A stretch of 64,000 bases of DNA from Metridium senile. Its lineage: Eukaryota; Cnidaria; Anthozoa; Actiniaria; Metridiidae. The notes beneath the pieces are model-generated. The model was given only the letters and a program-made list of their open reading frames with translations. It was not told where the DNA came from and ran no database searches. Made by a program: the position numbers and the translations under genes. Every line of letters starts with the position of its first letter. Positions within the stretch are counted from its first letter, which is position 1. The stretch spans positions 4,347,975-4,411,974 of the forward strand of contig OX459109.1 in NCBI GenBank assembly GCA_949775045.1, read 5' to 3'. Shown here in pieces: positions 39,790 through 53,912 of this stretch.

Positions 39790-39990
39790 GTAAAAGTAAC
39801 TACTGGAAGAGTAGAAAAAAAAAAAGAAAAAAAAAAAAAAGAAAAAAAAAAAGAACCACTGAGAATTTAAACAAATCTCTGGCCGTGACCACCCTCAGTG
39901 ACTGCCTCACTCTCATACAAGCGCATTTGAATATGTACATAGATGTTTGCGCTATATAAATGTCAACTTATTTTTTATTATTATTAGCAA
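39790..39990 (+). mobile_element. Retroposon 3' region with A-rich block
   Basis: An A/G-rich stretch (39818-39852) is followed by CCACCCTCAGTGACTGCC and TTTGCGCTATATAAATG, a 3' end seen in many invertebrate retroposons. Confidence 0.35.
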
Positions 39991-40199
39991 CATATAGATA
40001 ATGCAATTTATTTATTTATATATTTATTCATTTATTAATTGATTTGTTTATTAATTAATTAGTTTATTTATTTAACTATTTTTTTATATTTGTTTATTTA
40101 TTGATATTTCTATGCATTTATTGTTTTTCTTTCTTTCTTGATTAATTATTATGATTTTTTTATTTATTTATTTATTTTTATTTATTTGTTTACTTATGT

Positions 40200-40474
<275 letters not shown>

Positions 40475-40574
40475 AGCTGGGACAACGTTATTTCAAATAG
40501 TTGTAAATCTATAAAAGGACTAAGCGGGGAATCTATGTTGAAATTATTACTCCATTGAAATTATTACAATGTAG

Positions 40575-40675
40575 ACAATTGTGAGGAAGTATTTCAGACA
40601 AGTCGATTTGATTCGGGTTATTCAGTTTTCTTTAGTCAATAAACGAACATCCTGATTTTGACTCTAAACGTTTGG
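40575..40675 (+). other. Probable 5' exon of ZNF copy 2 (non-coding)
   Basis: Paralogue of 35195-35299 with the same splice borders (GTAG and GGGTAAG). Confidence 0.45.
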
Positions 40676-40821
40676 GTAAGTCAAATTTCTTTATTGTTTA
40701 TTTAATGATATTTCTTTTTTGTATCTTTTAAATATATTTTATTTTATGATATCAAGTCGAGTTACAGTATAGAATTGTGTTTACTGATGTGACTTGTATT
40801 TTGACCATTATTTTACACCAG

Positions 40822-42813
40822 ATGGAAACCAAGTGGATAGAATGCAATAATGAGTCAGGACAGACCATCTTTATATTCAACAAGATAACAGGAGTACACA
40901 AATGGCCACCAGGATTTATCGATGTAAGTTGAAGAAATAATTGAATGTTATTTACTTGGACTTCGTGAATGAATAGTTTTGTTGTCCCGAAACTGTCAAT
41001 TTCAGTGGTTGAGGGACAATAACACATAATGCTTTGGGAGGTGGACGTATGAATTTGTCGGGAACTCGAGTTTTTTATTTATACAACAAAACATTTTTTT
41101 TATAAGGCCAATAACATTGGTTATATGACATTATTTCAGGATTCAACAGAGTATAGTACCATGTATGGTGAACCAGTTGAATACAAAGAGTTCCACAGTA
41201 TCGCTACACAGACGGATGATTATGGCTATAACAATGTCTGTACTTCTATATACATCAATACAGATCAACATCATGTTTCCAACATCTCAGAAACATTAAT
41301 TCAACCACAGTTAGGTGATTCAGTTGATAGTGAACATGAGTTAGATAATAAGAATGATCCAGATAATATCTTGGAAACTACAGATAAACAAGAGCAAATC
41401 TTAAATATCCATGAAATGAGCACAATATTGAGAGTTCCAGAGAAAATCATAATGGAGAAGAAACCAAAGGTTGACTCTACTGGTGGTAATAATTCTAAAA
41501 CAGGACAGTTCTATAATAGAGGAAGTTATCAGAAAAAGAAGGGGTTCTTGAAATGCTCTCATTGTTTAAAACAATTTAAATTCAAATCAACACTCACTGA
41601 CCATCTTAGAAAACATACCGTTGAGAAACCTTTTAAATGTTCTTATTGTAAGACAACGTTCGCTTGGCAAAATTCTTTAAAATATCATATTAGAACACAT
41701 ACTGGAGAGAAACCCTTTAAATGTTCTTATTGTCAGAAGACGTTTACACGGCAAGGAGGTTTAAACTTTCATCTTAAAACACATACTAGAGAGAAACCTG
41801 TTGAATGTTCTTGTTGTAAGAAGACGTTTACACAAACAGAAGCTTTAAAACGTCCTCTTACAACACATACTGGAGAGGAACCCTTTGAATGCAATCTTTG
41901 TAAGAAGAAGTTTACACGTCAAGATAATCTAAAATGTCATCTTAGAACACATACTGGAGAGAAACCTTTCGAATGTTCTTATTGTAAGAAGACGTTTGCA
42001 TTGCAAAATTATTTAAGATATCATATTAGAAAACACACGGGAGAAAACCCCTATGAATGTTCTTATTGTAAGAAGACGTTTACATGGAAGAGTTCTTTCA
42101 AACGTCATCTTAGAACACACACTGGAGAGAAACCTTTTGAATGTTCTAATTGTAAGAAGAAGTTTGCACTCCAAGCTCATTTAAATCGTCATATTAGAAA
42201 ACACACGGGCGAGAGACCCTTTGAATGTTCCCATTGCAAGAAGAAGTTTACACTGCAATTTAGTTTACAACGTCATCTTAGAATACATACTGGAGAGAAA
42301 CCCTTTGCATGCTCTTATTGTAAGAAGACTTTTGCCCAGCAAATTGATTGCAAACTTCATCTTAGAACACACACTGGAGAGAAACCCTTTGAATGTTCTT
42401 ATTGTAAGAAGACGTTCGCATGGCAAAAATCTTTAGAATATCATCTTAGAACACATACCGGGGAGAAACCCTTTGCATGCTCTTATTGTAAGAAGAAGTT
42501 TACGCTGCAAGGAAGTTTACAATATCATCTTAGAACACACACTGAAGAGAAACCCTTTGAATGTTCTTATTGTAAGAAAACGTTCGTATGGCAAAAATCT
42601 TTAGAATATCATCTTAGAACACACACTGGAGAGAAACTCTTTGAATGTTCTTATTGTAAGAAGAAGTTCGCATGGCAAAATGCTTTAAAATGTCATCTTA
42701 GAACACATACTAGAGAGAAACCCTTTGAATGTTCTTATTGCAAGAAGAAGTTTGCACATCAAAGTGCTATTGAGAATACCAAAACAATTGACACTAATTA
42801 TTTAACAAAATAA
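40822..42813 (+). CDS. WW-like plus C2H2 zinc-finger protein, copy 2 (intact)
   Basis: Exon 1 40822-40923 and exon 2 41140-42813 (both phase 0) give 591 residues. The N-terminal 34 residues are identical in sequence to copy 1 and WW-like. An acidic linker follows, then 14 C2H2 fingers and a fifteenth lacking its His pair (KKKFAHQSAIENT). The fourth finger reads LKRPLTTH, so its first zinc-binding His is Pro and it probably does not fold. Compared with copy 1 the finger order differs in the middle, as expected from unequal exchange among near-identical repeats. The gene ends normally at TAA. Likely nuclear; DNA target unknown. Confidence 0.82.
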
Positions 42814-43100
42814 AGTGGGCAAAGCATTCTGGTACTAGTAGCATATGACGCTATAATGACATTGCAAATCTTTGTAGTTTCCAAGCCGAAATCATGCAGT
42901 ATAATTTTTGTATAGCTTGGTTATTATCATTTAATTAACAAAATAAAGTAGGCAAAGCATTCTGGTACTAGTAGCATATCACGCTATAATGCTATATATA
43001 TATATATATGCAAATCTTTGTTGTTTCCAAGGCGAAATCCCACCACCAGTGTTTTGATATAGGTTGGTTGTTTCTATTATTTGTACAACAGAAGGAAATT
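42806..43100. repeat. Tandem duplication of about 146 bp
   Basis: GGCAAAGCATTCTGGTACTA is at 42819 and again at 42952, and GCAAATCTTTG with TTTCCAAG at 42864 and 43009. It begins at the 3' end of ZNF copy 2. Confidence 0.75.
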
Positions 43101-43407
43101 AAAGTAATGTCCGACAACAACTTAGCCGAGTATCCAATATTTACTCCATACAGTTTTTCAGCGCAAATCTTCTCCAACAGGCTTCTGTACTCTTGTTCTT
43201 CATTAGAATCGCATTAATTCACAAACTCATGTTGACACCCATAATTCCTTTCGGTCTCAGATCGATCATTTTAGATCTCTCATTATCAACGTTAATTAGA
43301 ATAGGTGCATACAGGTGTTATGTTGTTATACACGCAGGCTATGTCTTCTTTGTCTATAGCTTCATACATTATACTTGGCATTTTAAAGATATTTTCCTCA
43401 TTTATGA

Positions 43408-43608
43408 TTAGACACTAAAAGAACGCAAGGATCCTCCAATGAATTTATCATCTGAAGATAACACGGTCAAAGAGTAAGAACATATCTATGAAATAAACAA
43501 TCTACGTATAACTTGGAGTCTTTTGTGTTTCTAGTGAATAGACTCTTTCACTTGGTTCTCTGCGCCATGTTGAAAGGTAGACGGGCTTTTGAATCGAAGC
43601 AAGACGAA
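43408..43608 (+). pseudogene. Displaced copy of CENPH exon 9 with intron flank
   Basis: 43412-43473 matches CENPH exon 9 (ACACTAAAAGAACGCAAGGA) with few changes and keeps both splice sites (GATTAG and GTAAGA). The following intron matches 22318-22448 as far as GCAAGACGAA, then diverges. No neighbouring CENPH exons are next to it, so it is an orphan. Confidence 0.8.
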
Positions 43609-44194
43609 CGTGGACACTGCAATGAAAAAAGCTTATCCAAGCTTTCGGGCCTAACAGCCCATCATCAGGGTTACAGTGCAAAAACGGTTGAAAAACACGA
43701 ATACAAACAATACGCGCGCTTTAAAGCGCGCGCTATTCTACGATTGAATCTAATACGTTCTTATGTGAACGAAAAACTGATAACCTCATTACAAAAGAGC
43801 TAAATAGTTAGTTGGAAGTTTTCGTCCACTGTCTCTATTAAAAATTGATTTTTTTATTAGAAGCGATGTAACATGCTTCTGCCCACTTTCTCTGGTGCCA
43901 CCTGCCTTCTGATTTTAAAACTGTAGCGTCAAACCATGTAATGCCATGGCATGGCCCGATGAGTGCGCATGGTCTGCCAACGCTGACAGTTCTGTTTTGG
44001 AACGTCGCACACAAGTTTGATGTTCTTTTAGCCGTGTTCCCATGGCACGCTTCGTCTTTCCTATGTATACAGTATCACACTCACCACACGGATAGAATAT
44101 ATTACTCCTGTCTTCTTTTCCTTAGGAACTCGATCTTTAACGCTAGACAGGAGTTTCCATAATGTGGTGTGCGGTCGTACCCATGTCCTTATAT

Positions 44195-44350
44195 TAGAGC
44201 GGTTTTCGTATGACTGTCGGCCGGTGAAACGGACGTGCAGTGCCGTGACTGCGTCACTGCCGTGGTTTCTATAAAAACCTTCGAATTTTCTGCCGTATCC
44301 GTGCCGTGCGGTGACTGTGCCTTTTTCACAGTCATACGAAAACCGCTCTA
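44195..44350. mobile_element. MITE inserted in the Penelope-like element
   Basis: TAGAGCGGTTTTCGTATGAC and its complement are the ends; centre GC-rich (GTGCCGTGACTGCG). Confidence 0.8.
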
Positions 44351-45315
44351 TGTGACTGTAACACACGCTTCACTCTCTCCGTAACACCATGTACAAAAGG
44401 CAAGGTTGCAAAGCCTTTGATGTTGTCGTTTGAATCAATGACAGGGTCTCTACTTGATGGTTTGTTGTTGTTTTTGATAAACCGACGTGGATAACCATTG
44501 GATAGAAGCGCCCTTTCAATTAATGTGCTGCCGTTCCTTGACTTTAGTATCATCTGTGGTGAGCAGATTTTCAGCTCTATGGTATAACGTTTTAATCACA
44601 GCTGCCTTGTGTTGCGGATCGTGATGACTGGTGAAGTGTAATTACTTATCAGTGTGGGTTTTCTTGCGGTAAATAGAGACTTTAATAGAGCCGTCATGGA
44701 GAATCGTGTTTAGTGTATCGAGGAATGGCAACCCATCAGGTGAGTACCGTTCTAAAGGGAACTTGATCTTATCGTTTTGTGCATTGAGATGTCGATGAAA
44801 CGTGTCTATGTGATCTTTCTTAATGACGCATGCTGTATCGTCAACGTAGCGCATGTACACTCTAGGAGGAAAGACGAAGGTTTGTAGAGCTTTCTCTTCC
44901 ACGACTTCCATCACCAGATTGGCGACAACAACAGAAACTGGCGACCCCATTGCTGTACCATGCACCTGCTTGTAAAATGTGTTCTTAAAAGAAAATTCAG
45001 TAGTGTTCAAGCAAAATGACAATAGTAAAGAAACGTCCTTAGATGTTAATAGTGTTCGTTCATTTAGAGAATCATCAAGGTCAAGTCTGGCCTTAGCAGC
45101 GTCTACAGCGATGTGTGTAGGTAGAGATGTAAATAATGCAACTATGTCAAACGATACAAGTTCCTCGTTATCAACATTTAACACTAACCTCTGTGCGACA
45201 TCCGTCCAATCCCTAGTGTTACGAAGGCGATGTTGACGATTGTTGCCGACCACAGGAGCAAGAATTGACACGAGGTACTTCGACAGTTGGTACGTAGGCG
45301 ATCCAACATAGCTGA

Positions 45316-46038
45316 CAATGGGAGGTTTTATGGAATCTTTTTTTGACGTCACACACTGGCCTAGGCTCGAGTCTGGCCGTCAAACTGGCCGCCTTGCACT
45401 TGTTCGCATCGATGCCAACTTTATCATGTTTTGATGAAAAAAATTGCCTAAAACGTTGTTGTGATTCTCAAAAATCAGAAACAGTGGAAAAACAAAAGCA
45501 CAATCTGTCACTTGAGGACATTTTATGCTACTTACGGAAAAAGAAAGAAAAATATCAACACACCATCTTCGTGAAATGAATTAGCAATGGAGAAAAAATC
45601 TTCACAAATCATAACAAAATGCCCTCGGATTTTCACCGGCCATCCAAAGCAGTTAGGTAATATACATAAGTCAAATTCAAGAAGTTAATTTTGTTTGTAA
45701 AGTGAAGTAAATGTTTTTAAATTTACACGAATGTGTCTTGTACGACTGAATTTCAATATGGCGAACGTGACAAAAAGGACTTGTAGGCTTCGTGACAGAC
45801 TCAAAAATTGTGTAAAAACTCAGTTTTATAATTGAGATATCAATAAATTTATTTGGAAAATAAAGTAAAATACCTAAAACTTGCTATCTTGATGTTCAAA
45901 ATTTCACTTAATACGAAAAAGACTAAATAATTCTGCACTTTTTACACTTTGCCGATAGTTTCATAAAAACTTTGACGGCCAGCATCGGCCAGCTTGTGTA
46001 CACGCCACCAAAATACGTCACAAAAAAATCTCCCATTG
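45316..46038. mobile_element. Nonautonomous transposon inside the Penelope RT region
   Basis: Left CAATGGGAGGTTTTATGG with TTTTTTTGACGTCAC, right GTCACAAAAAAATCTCCCAT. Inner arms CTGGCCGTCAAA and TTTGACGGCCAG also pair. It separates RPM from IVSYVG of the RT. No transposase. Confidence 0.75.
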
Positions 46039-46134
46039 GTCTCATAGGCGTTCGTTCGTTTCGAATCTTAGGGATACCATACAACTTTGGTGTTATACCA
46101 TTTGTTACCATTATGTTCTTATATGTCTTATATG

Positions 46135-46460
<326 letters not shown>

Positions 46461-46899
46461 TACAATAGCTTTTAATTAAGCACTTTTGCAGACATAGACT
46501 TTTATTTAGTACCATAAGTTTGCAATACAGTTTATAACTTGATAATATGAAAGAAAGAAGAAGTGAAATTGTGTTTAGCAGTATAAGTAACAACTGAATT
46601 ATTCGGTACAAGCTATCTATGATGACACTATAGGTTAACCGAACAGATTAATATGATGAGATAACATCATGAACACGGATCAAAGTGAATAGGTAATTGA
46701 TTTATAATAAATCATATATGATAAAATAGACTCACTGGATTAAAGTAAGATTTAAAAGAAATAGGTAAATTATCTGAATAGAAATAGTGCATAAATATTG
46801 CAGTTTGGAATCTAACAAAATATTGATATGGCATCCCAACTCCCAAATCAGAGGAGCTAAGGAAGAGCCAAAATTAAAGTCTAGTTTTTTTTTTCACAA

Positions 46900-47100
46900 C
46901 GATTTTGACATAAGCGGCAAAAGACCAGTTTGGTATTATCTAGCACCGCTGTACTATTTGACAAAAGGCGCATTTGCACAGGGGTAGCCTCATTTCAGAG
47001 TAATTTCAAATGTGTTTTCTATTAAGCGATAACATTTGTTGTGCTTTACATTGGATTTGTGAATGTTTTGATAATAAATTGAGGCTTAGGCTTTATAAAT
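46900..47100 (+). pseudogene. Displaced copy of CENPH intron 6
   Basis: GCTGTACTATTTGACAAAAG at 46948-46967 and the following blocks match CENPH intron 6 (18004-18070 and 18330-18410) but lack the MITE found at 18147. Intron 6 material here lies downstream of the exon 9 copy, the reverse of gene order. Confidence 0.65.
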
Positions 47101-47112
47101 GTTGTTTTGTTA

Positions 47113-47319
47113 CAGTGCTGCTAATTCCACCGGGGCCACCCCGAGTTTATTAGCCAATCACGTTTGAGCTTAAGAACCAGACATAGACAATCCGTCAAGT
47201 CAATTTGCGCCTATAATTTGATTGGCTGATAAGGAGACAAAGTAGATATCTTATGTTCTTAAGCTCAAACGTGATTGGCTAATAAACTCGAGGTGGCCCC
47301 GGTTGAATTAGCAGCACTG
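47113..47319. mobile_element. TA-flanked fold-back MITE
   Basis: CAGTGCTGCTAATTC and GAATTAGCAGCACTG ends, TA on both sides, arms of about 75 bp including AATCACGTTTGAGCTTAAGA. Confidence 0.85.
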
Positions 47320-47344
47320 TAAATAGTAGAGTAGTGATAGATAT

Positions 47345-50300
47345 TCAAGAGCTTTTCCAGCTGTCCAATATATCAGTTTTTGGAATGAATTGCAGTTTTT
47401 CCAACGCTTCCCAGCCTCCTTTCTGTGATAGAAGCACATAATCATTATCTGGAATCAAGATGTGCTCATACGCCCCCATAACCAACGACAATGCTATTCG
47501 CGCTTGCGCAGAGATTAACACGATCTCCATTTCTTTCCTTGTCAGCGTAAACACTGATTGGTAGCCTGCCATCACGTGACTGGATGCTTGGATGATGTCA
47601 TATTTTTTCTTGCTCGCGTCTGTGAAAAGGTAACCAATAGCAACCCCCAAATCTACCAACCGATGGAAGTATTCCATGTCATTGAAATCAATAATACCGA
47701 CAACATCCATTCCACCCTTAGCGTTTTTTCTGGTAATTACATTTTGGCAATTTAAGTCAGCATGAATAAGCTGGAATTCTTTTGAATCTAATTTATCGAG
47801 AACGTCAATTTGGTAGTGTTCAGCGATTTGGTTGACTAGGGTTTGTCGATTAGGGCATTTCACTGCATAGACGTGGAGTTTAATGGATTGAGGGATGTTT
47901 ATGTTTTGCCATGCCCAGTTGGGTGGCTTCAAGGACGCACTCGCTACAAATTGGTTAGCCATGCTGTATTTCTAGGAATAAACAAAAAATGGAATGAGAA
48001 AAAAACGAATCAAAGAAAGAGATACAGTTTTGATACAGTTTTGAGATTAACATACCGAGCATTTTTTTAAATATTTTATTAAATTGAACTTTCATCATTC
48101 TCTCATACATATTTAACGATATTAAAACAATAGGTTTTGCTCATTAGCATTACATTAAGCACATATGGGATGCGACGTTTGAACTGGTCGTCAATTTATC
48201 CCGGGCGATGTATGATACCTTCCTGCGATACAATTTTATCACGTCAGCGGTAGTACAATGTAGTGTCTCATGAAGCTGTACACTTTACACTTTAACACTT
48301 TAGAGTGCAAACAATATAACCGTGAAACATTATTGCTCAATTTTGCTCAATTTTACTAAATTAGTCTATTGTACTATTTTGTACAAATTAGTAATTAGTA
48401 AATATAGTGTGCACGTGCAATCACTGAACCGCGATTAAAGTTAGCGCCAAATTGCGCATTAATTGCATTAATTGCGCATTGTTTGGAGCTAATTAAAGCA
48501 TTAATTTTTAGAATGCAGCAGTTTGACCTAGTCTAAATATCGCGCGTGGAAATAGTTTCAAGATCCATTACAGAAGCGAATGGAGGTCATTCTAACGTTT
48601 ATTGACGTTTAAAGCTGGTCAGAGTACGTATTTATAATGTGAACTACATGCAATAGAGTAAGTAACACTTATTCTTTAGTGTGCCTTGATTTTACAATAG
48701 CGCAAAGGAATGAAGACTCGAAAACAATTTCACTTGTGTATTGTGGTTATTTAGCTCTAGATGTGTCATGTGCCTTGATTTTACAATAGCGCAAAGGAAT
48801 GAAGACTCGAAAACAATTTCACTTGTGTATTGTGGTTATTTAGCTCTAGATGTGTCATGTGCCTTGATTTTACAATAGCGCAAAGGAATGAAGACTCGAA
48901 AACAATTTCACTTGTGTATTGTGGTTATTTAGCTCTAGATGTGTCATGTGCCTTGATTTTACAATAGCGCAAAGGAATGAAGACTCGAAAACAATTTCAC
49001 TTGTGTATTGTGGTTATTTAGCTCTAGATGTGTCATGTGCCTTGATTTTACAATAGCGCAAAGGAATGAAGACTCGAAAACAATTTCACTTGTGTATTGT
49101 GGTTATTTAGCTCTAGATGTGTCATGTGCCTTGATTTTACAATAGCGCAAAGGAATGAAGACTCGAAAACAATTTCACTTGTGTATTGTGGTTATTTAGC
49201 TCTAGATGTGTCATGTGCCTTGATTTTACAATAGCGCAAAGGAATGAAGACTCGAAAACAATTTCACTTGTGTATTGTGGTTATTTAGCTCTAGATGTGT
49301 CATGTGCCTTGATTTTACAATAGCGCAAAGGAATGAAGACTCGAAAACAATTTCACTTGTGTATTGTGGTTATTTAGCTCTAGATGTGTCATGTGCCTTG
49401 ATTTTACAATAGCGCAAAGGAATGAAGACTCGAAAACAATTTCACTTGTGTATTGTGGTTATTTAGCTCTAGATGTGTCATGTGCCTTGATTTTACAATA
49501 GCGCAAAGGAATGAAGACTCGAAAACAATTTCACTTGTGTATTGTGGTTATTTAGCTCTAGATGTGTCATGTGCCTTGATTTTACAATAGCGCAAAGGAA
49601 TGAAGACTCGAAAACAATTTCACTTGTGTATTGTGGTTATTTAGCTCTAGATGTGTCATGTGCCTTGATTTTACAATAGCGCAAAGGAATGAAGACTCGA
49701 AAACAATTTCACTTGTGTATTGTGGTTATTTAGCTCTAGATGTGTCATGTGCCTTGATTTTACAATAGCGCAAAGGAATGAAGACTCGAAAACAATTTCA
49801 CTTGTGTATTGTGGTTATTTAGCTCTAGATGTGTCATGTGTCTTGATTTTGCAATAGCGCAAAGGAATGAAGACTCGAAAACAATTTCACTTGTGTATTG
49901 TGGTTATTTAGCTCTAGATGTGTCATGTGTCTTGATTTTGCAATAGCGCAAAGGAATGAAGACTCGAAAACAATTTCACTTGTGTATTGTGGTTATTTAG
50001 CTCTAGATGTGTCATGTGTCTTGATTTTGCAGCAGCGCCGGCGAAGGAAAATGGACTCGTAAACCATTTCACTTATGTATATTGTGGTTATTTTAGCTCT
50101 AGATGTGTCATGTGTCTTGATTTTGCAGCAGCGCCGGCCGGAAGGAAAATGAACTCGTAAACAATTTCACTTGTGTATTGTGGTTATTTTAGCTCTAGAT
50201 GTGTCATGTGTCTTGATTTTGCCGCAGCGCAAACCAATAAAGACTCAAAAACGATTTTACTTGCATATTGTAGTTATTTTAGCTTTAGTTGTGTCTTGAT

Positions 50301-52637
50301 TTTGCTGCAGCGCAAACGAATAGACTTAAAAACAGTTTTACTTGCATATTGTGCGCTAGGACACTTGGCTGATTGCACTTGCACACTAAATTTAGTCTAT
50401 TCACGCTTCGACTATTTTTCACTAATTTCCACTAAATTTTGACTAATTCACGGTTATATTGTTTGCACTCTAACACTTTAACCAATAAAAAGTGAAGATT
50501 TTATTTGTAATTTGCACAGTACGGACAGTAATTTGCACTGTTCACTTTTCTGCACTGTGTAACACTTGAACTGCACTGCTAGTTCAAGTTCATCAAATTC
50601 GAGTAATTCAAAAAACTTATCGACTTAAAAATTATCGCCTTTTTTAACTTTAACTTTTTAAAAAAAAATCAATCCATAATCCTTTCAATATTCATAAACG
50701 ATTTGAAGTAAATTTGGCTAAAACGTTTCCTTATTTCTGGATTAATGAATTATGACTAAGATTTAACATTAAAGAACGCTCTAGACTCTACAAAAATTTA
50801 GATTTACATGTACAACTAAAAACTTAAAGTGAACTTCCTAGTCTAATCAAGCAAAATCTAAACAATGACCTCAGCGAACATTGGTCTATAATTTTCATTT
50901 GTTCAGCGTTTTTGTTCAAGTATGTCTCGAAGACTCGCCACTCGGTAAATATTCATTGATAACCACTTCGCCTTTGGCAAATAATTGCTAATTATTAAGG
51001 GTTTTTAGAGCAGGGATATGGATTATTGACCCAAAAGTTTAAGAATTATGGATTATTTTTGCAGCATTTAGGACCAATTGAGGATTTAGGATTACTCGTT
51101 TGTAATTTATTTTAACCCTAACAGGGCCTCCCTAGTGGATAAAAACCCTACAAATTCTATTGACAGGAAAGCGCTTATCGACCTTATCCAATGGATAAAC
51201 TTATTCAGCCTTCTTACGACCGGCCACCAGATGTGTTTTTTTTTTTTCATGTGACAACAACTGTTGTGTGACGCGAGTCGCGTGACTTATGTTGTGTGAC
51301 GCGCGTTCAGTAATGAAACATGTTTCAGTTGTGTACATTACGAAATCCGTATGTTATCAAAGCGTGTAAGCCCTCGTGCTTCAAAATTTATATTAATAAA
51401 TCTACGTTAGAGCGATCAACTAGTATTAGTCGTGTAACACAACATTCTTGTAATAAGGTATAGCTCAGAGTTCTTTGTGATTAAATAAAATCAACACTGA
51501 TTTTTTATGCTGAAATACTTCGTCAAATTATTCAAGCTTCAACCTTCTACCCTAGAAACTAGAGAGTTTCTTGATCTAGTATTTGTATTTATCATTTGTA
51601 CGTTTGTGTTTGTTATACTCAAAAGAAAATCATTCTCTTTGCACACAAACCGTCAGATTTACAAACGCTAAAGCAAGTATTAAAAACCTCTGCTACCCAG
51701 GTCAGCAGTGATATTTTCATTCATTCACAAAAAAACGAAAGCGCTATCACAGCGATCGTAGCGATCATATGGGAATCAGGCTTTAGAATATTAGAATGTG
51801 ATGAAAATGGAAACTAGCGAGTAAACTAGTATAGGCTGCGTCGGTGTTTGATATAAACGATAGGTAATATAATGAAATTTGTAACACCGTCAAAAACTCT
51901 CTTTTACTCCGACGAAAGGCTAAAGCTCGAAATGTCAGTAAAGTTAAGTCAACATTTCTTACGGTGTTATAAATTTCATTATATTACCTATAGAATGTAA
52001 TGAAGATTATTACCTTAAGTAGCTCTTGTAATCGAGCAATATTCGTGCCAAAATCCATCAGCAATTCTTTCTCCCATTCCATATCGCATAAAAGGTCTCC
52101 TTCGATGAACTTCAGCAACTGCACAATGCATGAATCAACGTCGTTACTCTTCTCATGTGAAACAACTTCGAAGAAGTCTACAGATTCATCTGCAGGTGAA
52201 ACAGAACCAACGGTAGAAGAGCTTCTAGCTTTCTCAGCGCCATTGTCGTCACTTTTAAGCGAAGATTTGAAGCGACAGACAACATATTTTTTGCCATAGA
52301 TCGATGTTTGGGGAACAGGGCACTGGATAAGACTGGTGTTTACGAGTGGAAGTAAATCCGACTGAATTTCTTGAGAATCGTTAAATCTTGAAACAAAAGA
52401 GTTAAACACTTTCAATACAAAGTATTCTTCTTCAGCATTGCAATCTCTTTGCAGTTTGCCCTTGAGTAAAAAATTCCTGTCGTCGTAGCTATCGAGCTCT
52501 TTTGTCGCTTGCTTATCTATCACCTCTAAACCGAAGAGCCTTTTAGCCAACTCAATGCTTTGAACTCTACTGACACAAGGTTGCTCCATACGATGATCGC
52601 TGTTCAATCCGCTCCCGACAGAAGTTGAATTCGACAT
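47345..52637 (-). CDS. HYKK: Hydroxylysine kinase-like protein (APH/ChoK fold), two exons
   Basis: Exon 1 52637-52014 and exon 2 47971-47345 join in phase 0 (CTTAAG|GTAATA and ATTCCTAG|AAATAC) to 416 residues; human HYKK is about 370. Exon 1 gives the N lobe with ELDSYDDRNFLLKG and EEYFVLKVFN. Exon 2 gives the catalytic loop LIHADLNCQNVI (H-x-D-x4-N) and the metal-binding GIIDFNDMEY, then VDLGVAIGYLF. This is the aminoglycoside phosphotransferase fold, and the SYDDRNF motif points to hydroxylysine kinase, which phosphorylates 5-hydroxylysine with GTP. A Ser-rich insert (residues about 130-165) is unusual. The 4 kb intron holds a large satellite element. Other APH-family kinases are possible. 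Confidence 0.75.
48289..50484. mobile_element. 2.2-kb inverted-repeat element with internal satellite
   Basis: Left GAGTGCAAACAATATAACCG (48303-48322) faces its complement at 50446-50465. Pairing continues inwards with TAGTGTGCACGTGCAATCA against its complement near 50370. Between the arms is the 89-bp array. No coding sequence. Confidence 0.7.
48681..50345. repeat. 89-bp tandem satellite, about 19 units
   Basis: Units start GTGCCTTGATTTTACAATAG at 48681, 48770 and every 89 bp. The first 13 are essentially identical; units from 49838 carry GTGTCTTGATTTTGC, those from 50016 add GCAGCAGCGCCGG, and the last two are strongly diverged. Divergence rises only towards the right edge. Confidence 0.95.
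50490..51859. other. HYKK intron, no gene recognised
   Basis: AT-rich; short frames only. A small GC patch with GTGTGACGCG repeats lies at 51260-51305. Confidence 0.4.
51860..51992. mobile_element. Fold-back with Penelope-type motif
   Basis: Arms ATAGGTAATATAATGAAATT and complement. Centre CCGACGAAAGGCTAAAGCTC then GAAATGTCAG. The right half recurs at 20905-20995, where it interrupts a LINE. Confidence 0.6.
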
Positions 52638-53073
52638 GGCACGAATTTTTCACGTTTTTGTCAAGCTGTTTCTGTCGCTTCGCTCGTAGAATTGTATAGA
52701 CAACAGACATAGTTTGAAACAACGTGTTTTAAGTGGACTGGTAACAGCTCGGAAATTCAGAATCCCCAAAGATTGACTTTTAGTCAATGATTGACCTTTT
52801 AGTCTATGCATATAGTTACACGTAGCCCACCCCTATACATGCAGTGCACCACAATTACATACATTACATTTCATATTCTCATTTACCTATTTTAATCTTA
52901 TTACTATTTACACATATTTTATATATTTTCACACCTGCCTATTGGACTATAGCTCATGTATAGTGTTTAAACATGACGGATTAAAGCCCATGCCATTCTG
53001 AAATATATGGCACAAAATGACGATTGTTTATGATATTTAATGCTAGAAAGCTGTCTTTTTTAAAAGACAGGAC

Positions 53074-53432
<359 letters not shown>

Positions 53433-53912
53433 CCAATTATATATATATACATCCAATTGCATAAAGGTTGTAGTTTATGACATATACACATATAATAGCT
53501 AGATATACACATATCTAATGATATGCACTTTCTTAATAACTACTCACAACATCCAAAATGTTCCTTTTTGATAACTACGAGATTTAGGAAGGATAAAAAA
53601 CATATTTTGGTAAAAACGAGGCTAAGGAAGGTAGAAAAAACGTAGGAAAAACCTTCCTTAACCTCATCCAGAAGCACTTCCCTTCATTAAAGTCTGTCTG
53701 AAGATCGCGAAAGCGTGAAACTCTGAGTAACTGCAAAAGTGATGTCTTGTCTTTCTAAATCAATCTACATTCTATAACGCTCTACATTTTAATGTATTGA
53801 GCACTCTGCTGTCAGAATAGACACATCCAGATCGCGAAAACTATATATATAGCAGTAGAATCTGCAGATAACATAGCTACTCTAGGCGGGTGAGTTAATT
53901 ATTATATACATA

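Noticed and set aside
48681..50345. CRISPR-like array
   Set aside because: Whole 89-bp units are identical with no variable spacers, and the genome is animal.
51895..51960. Hammerhead ribozyme in the fold-back at 51860-51992
   Set aside because: The core reads CCGACGA instead of CTGATGA, so essential bases are missing.
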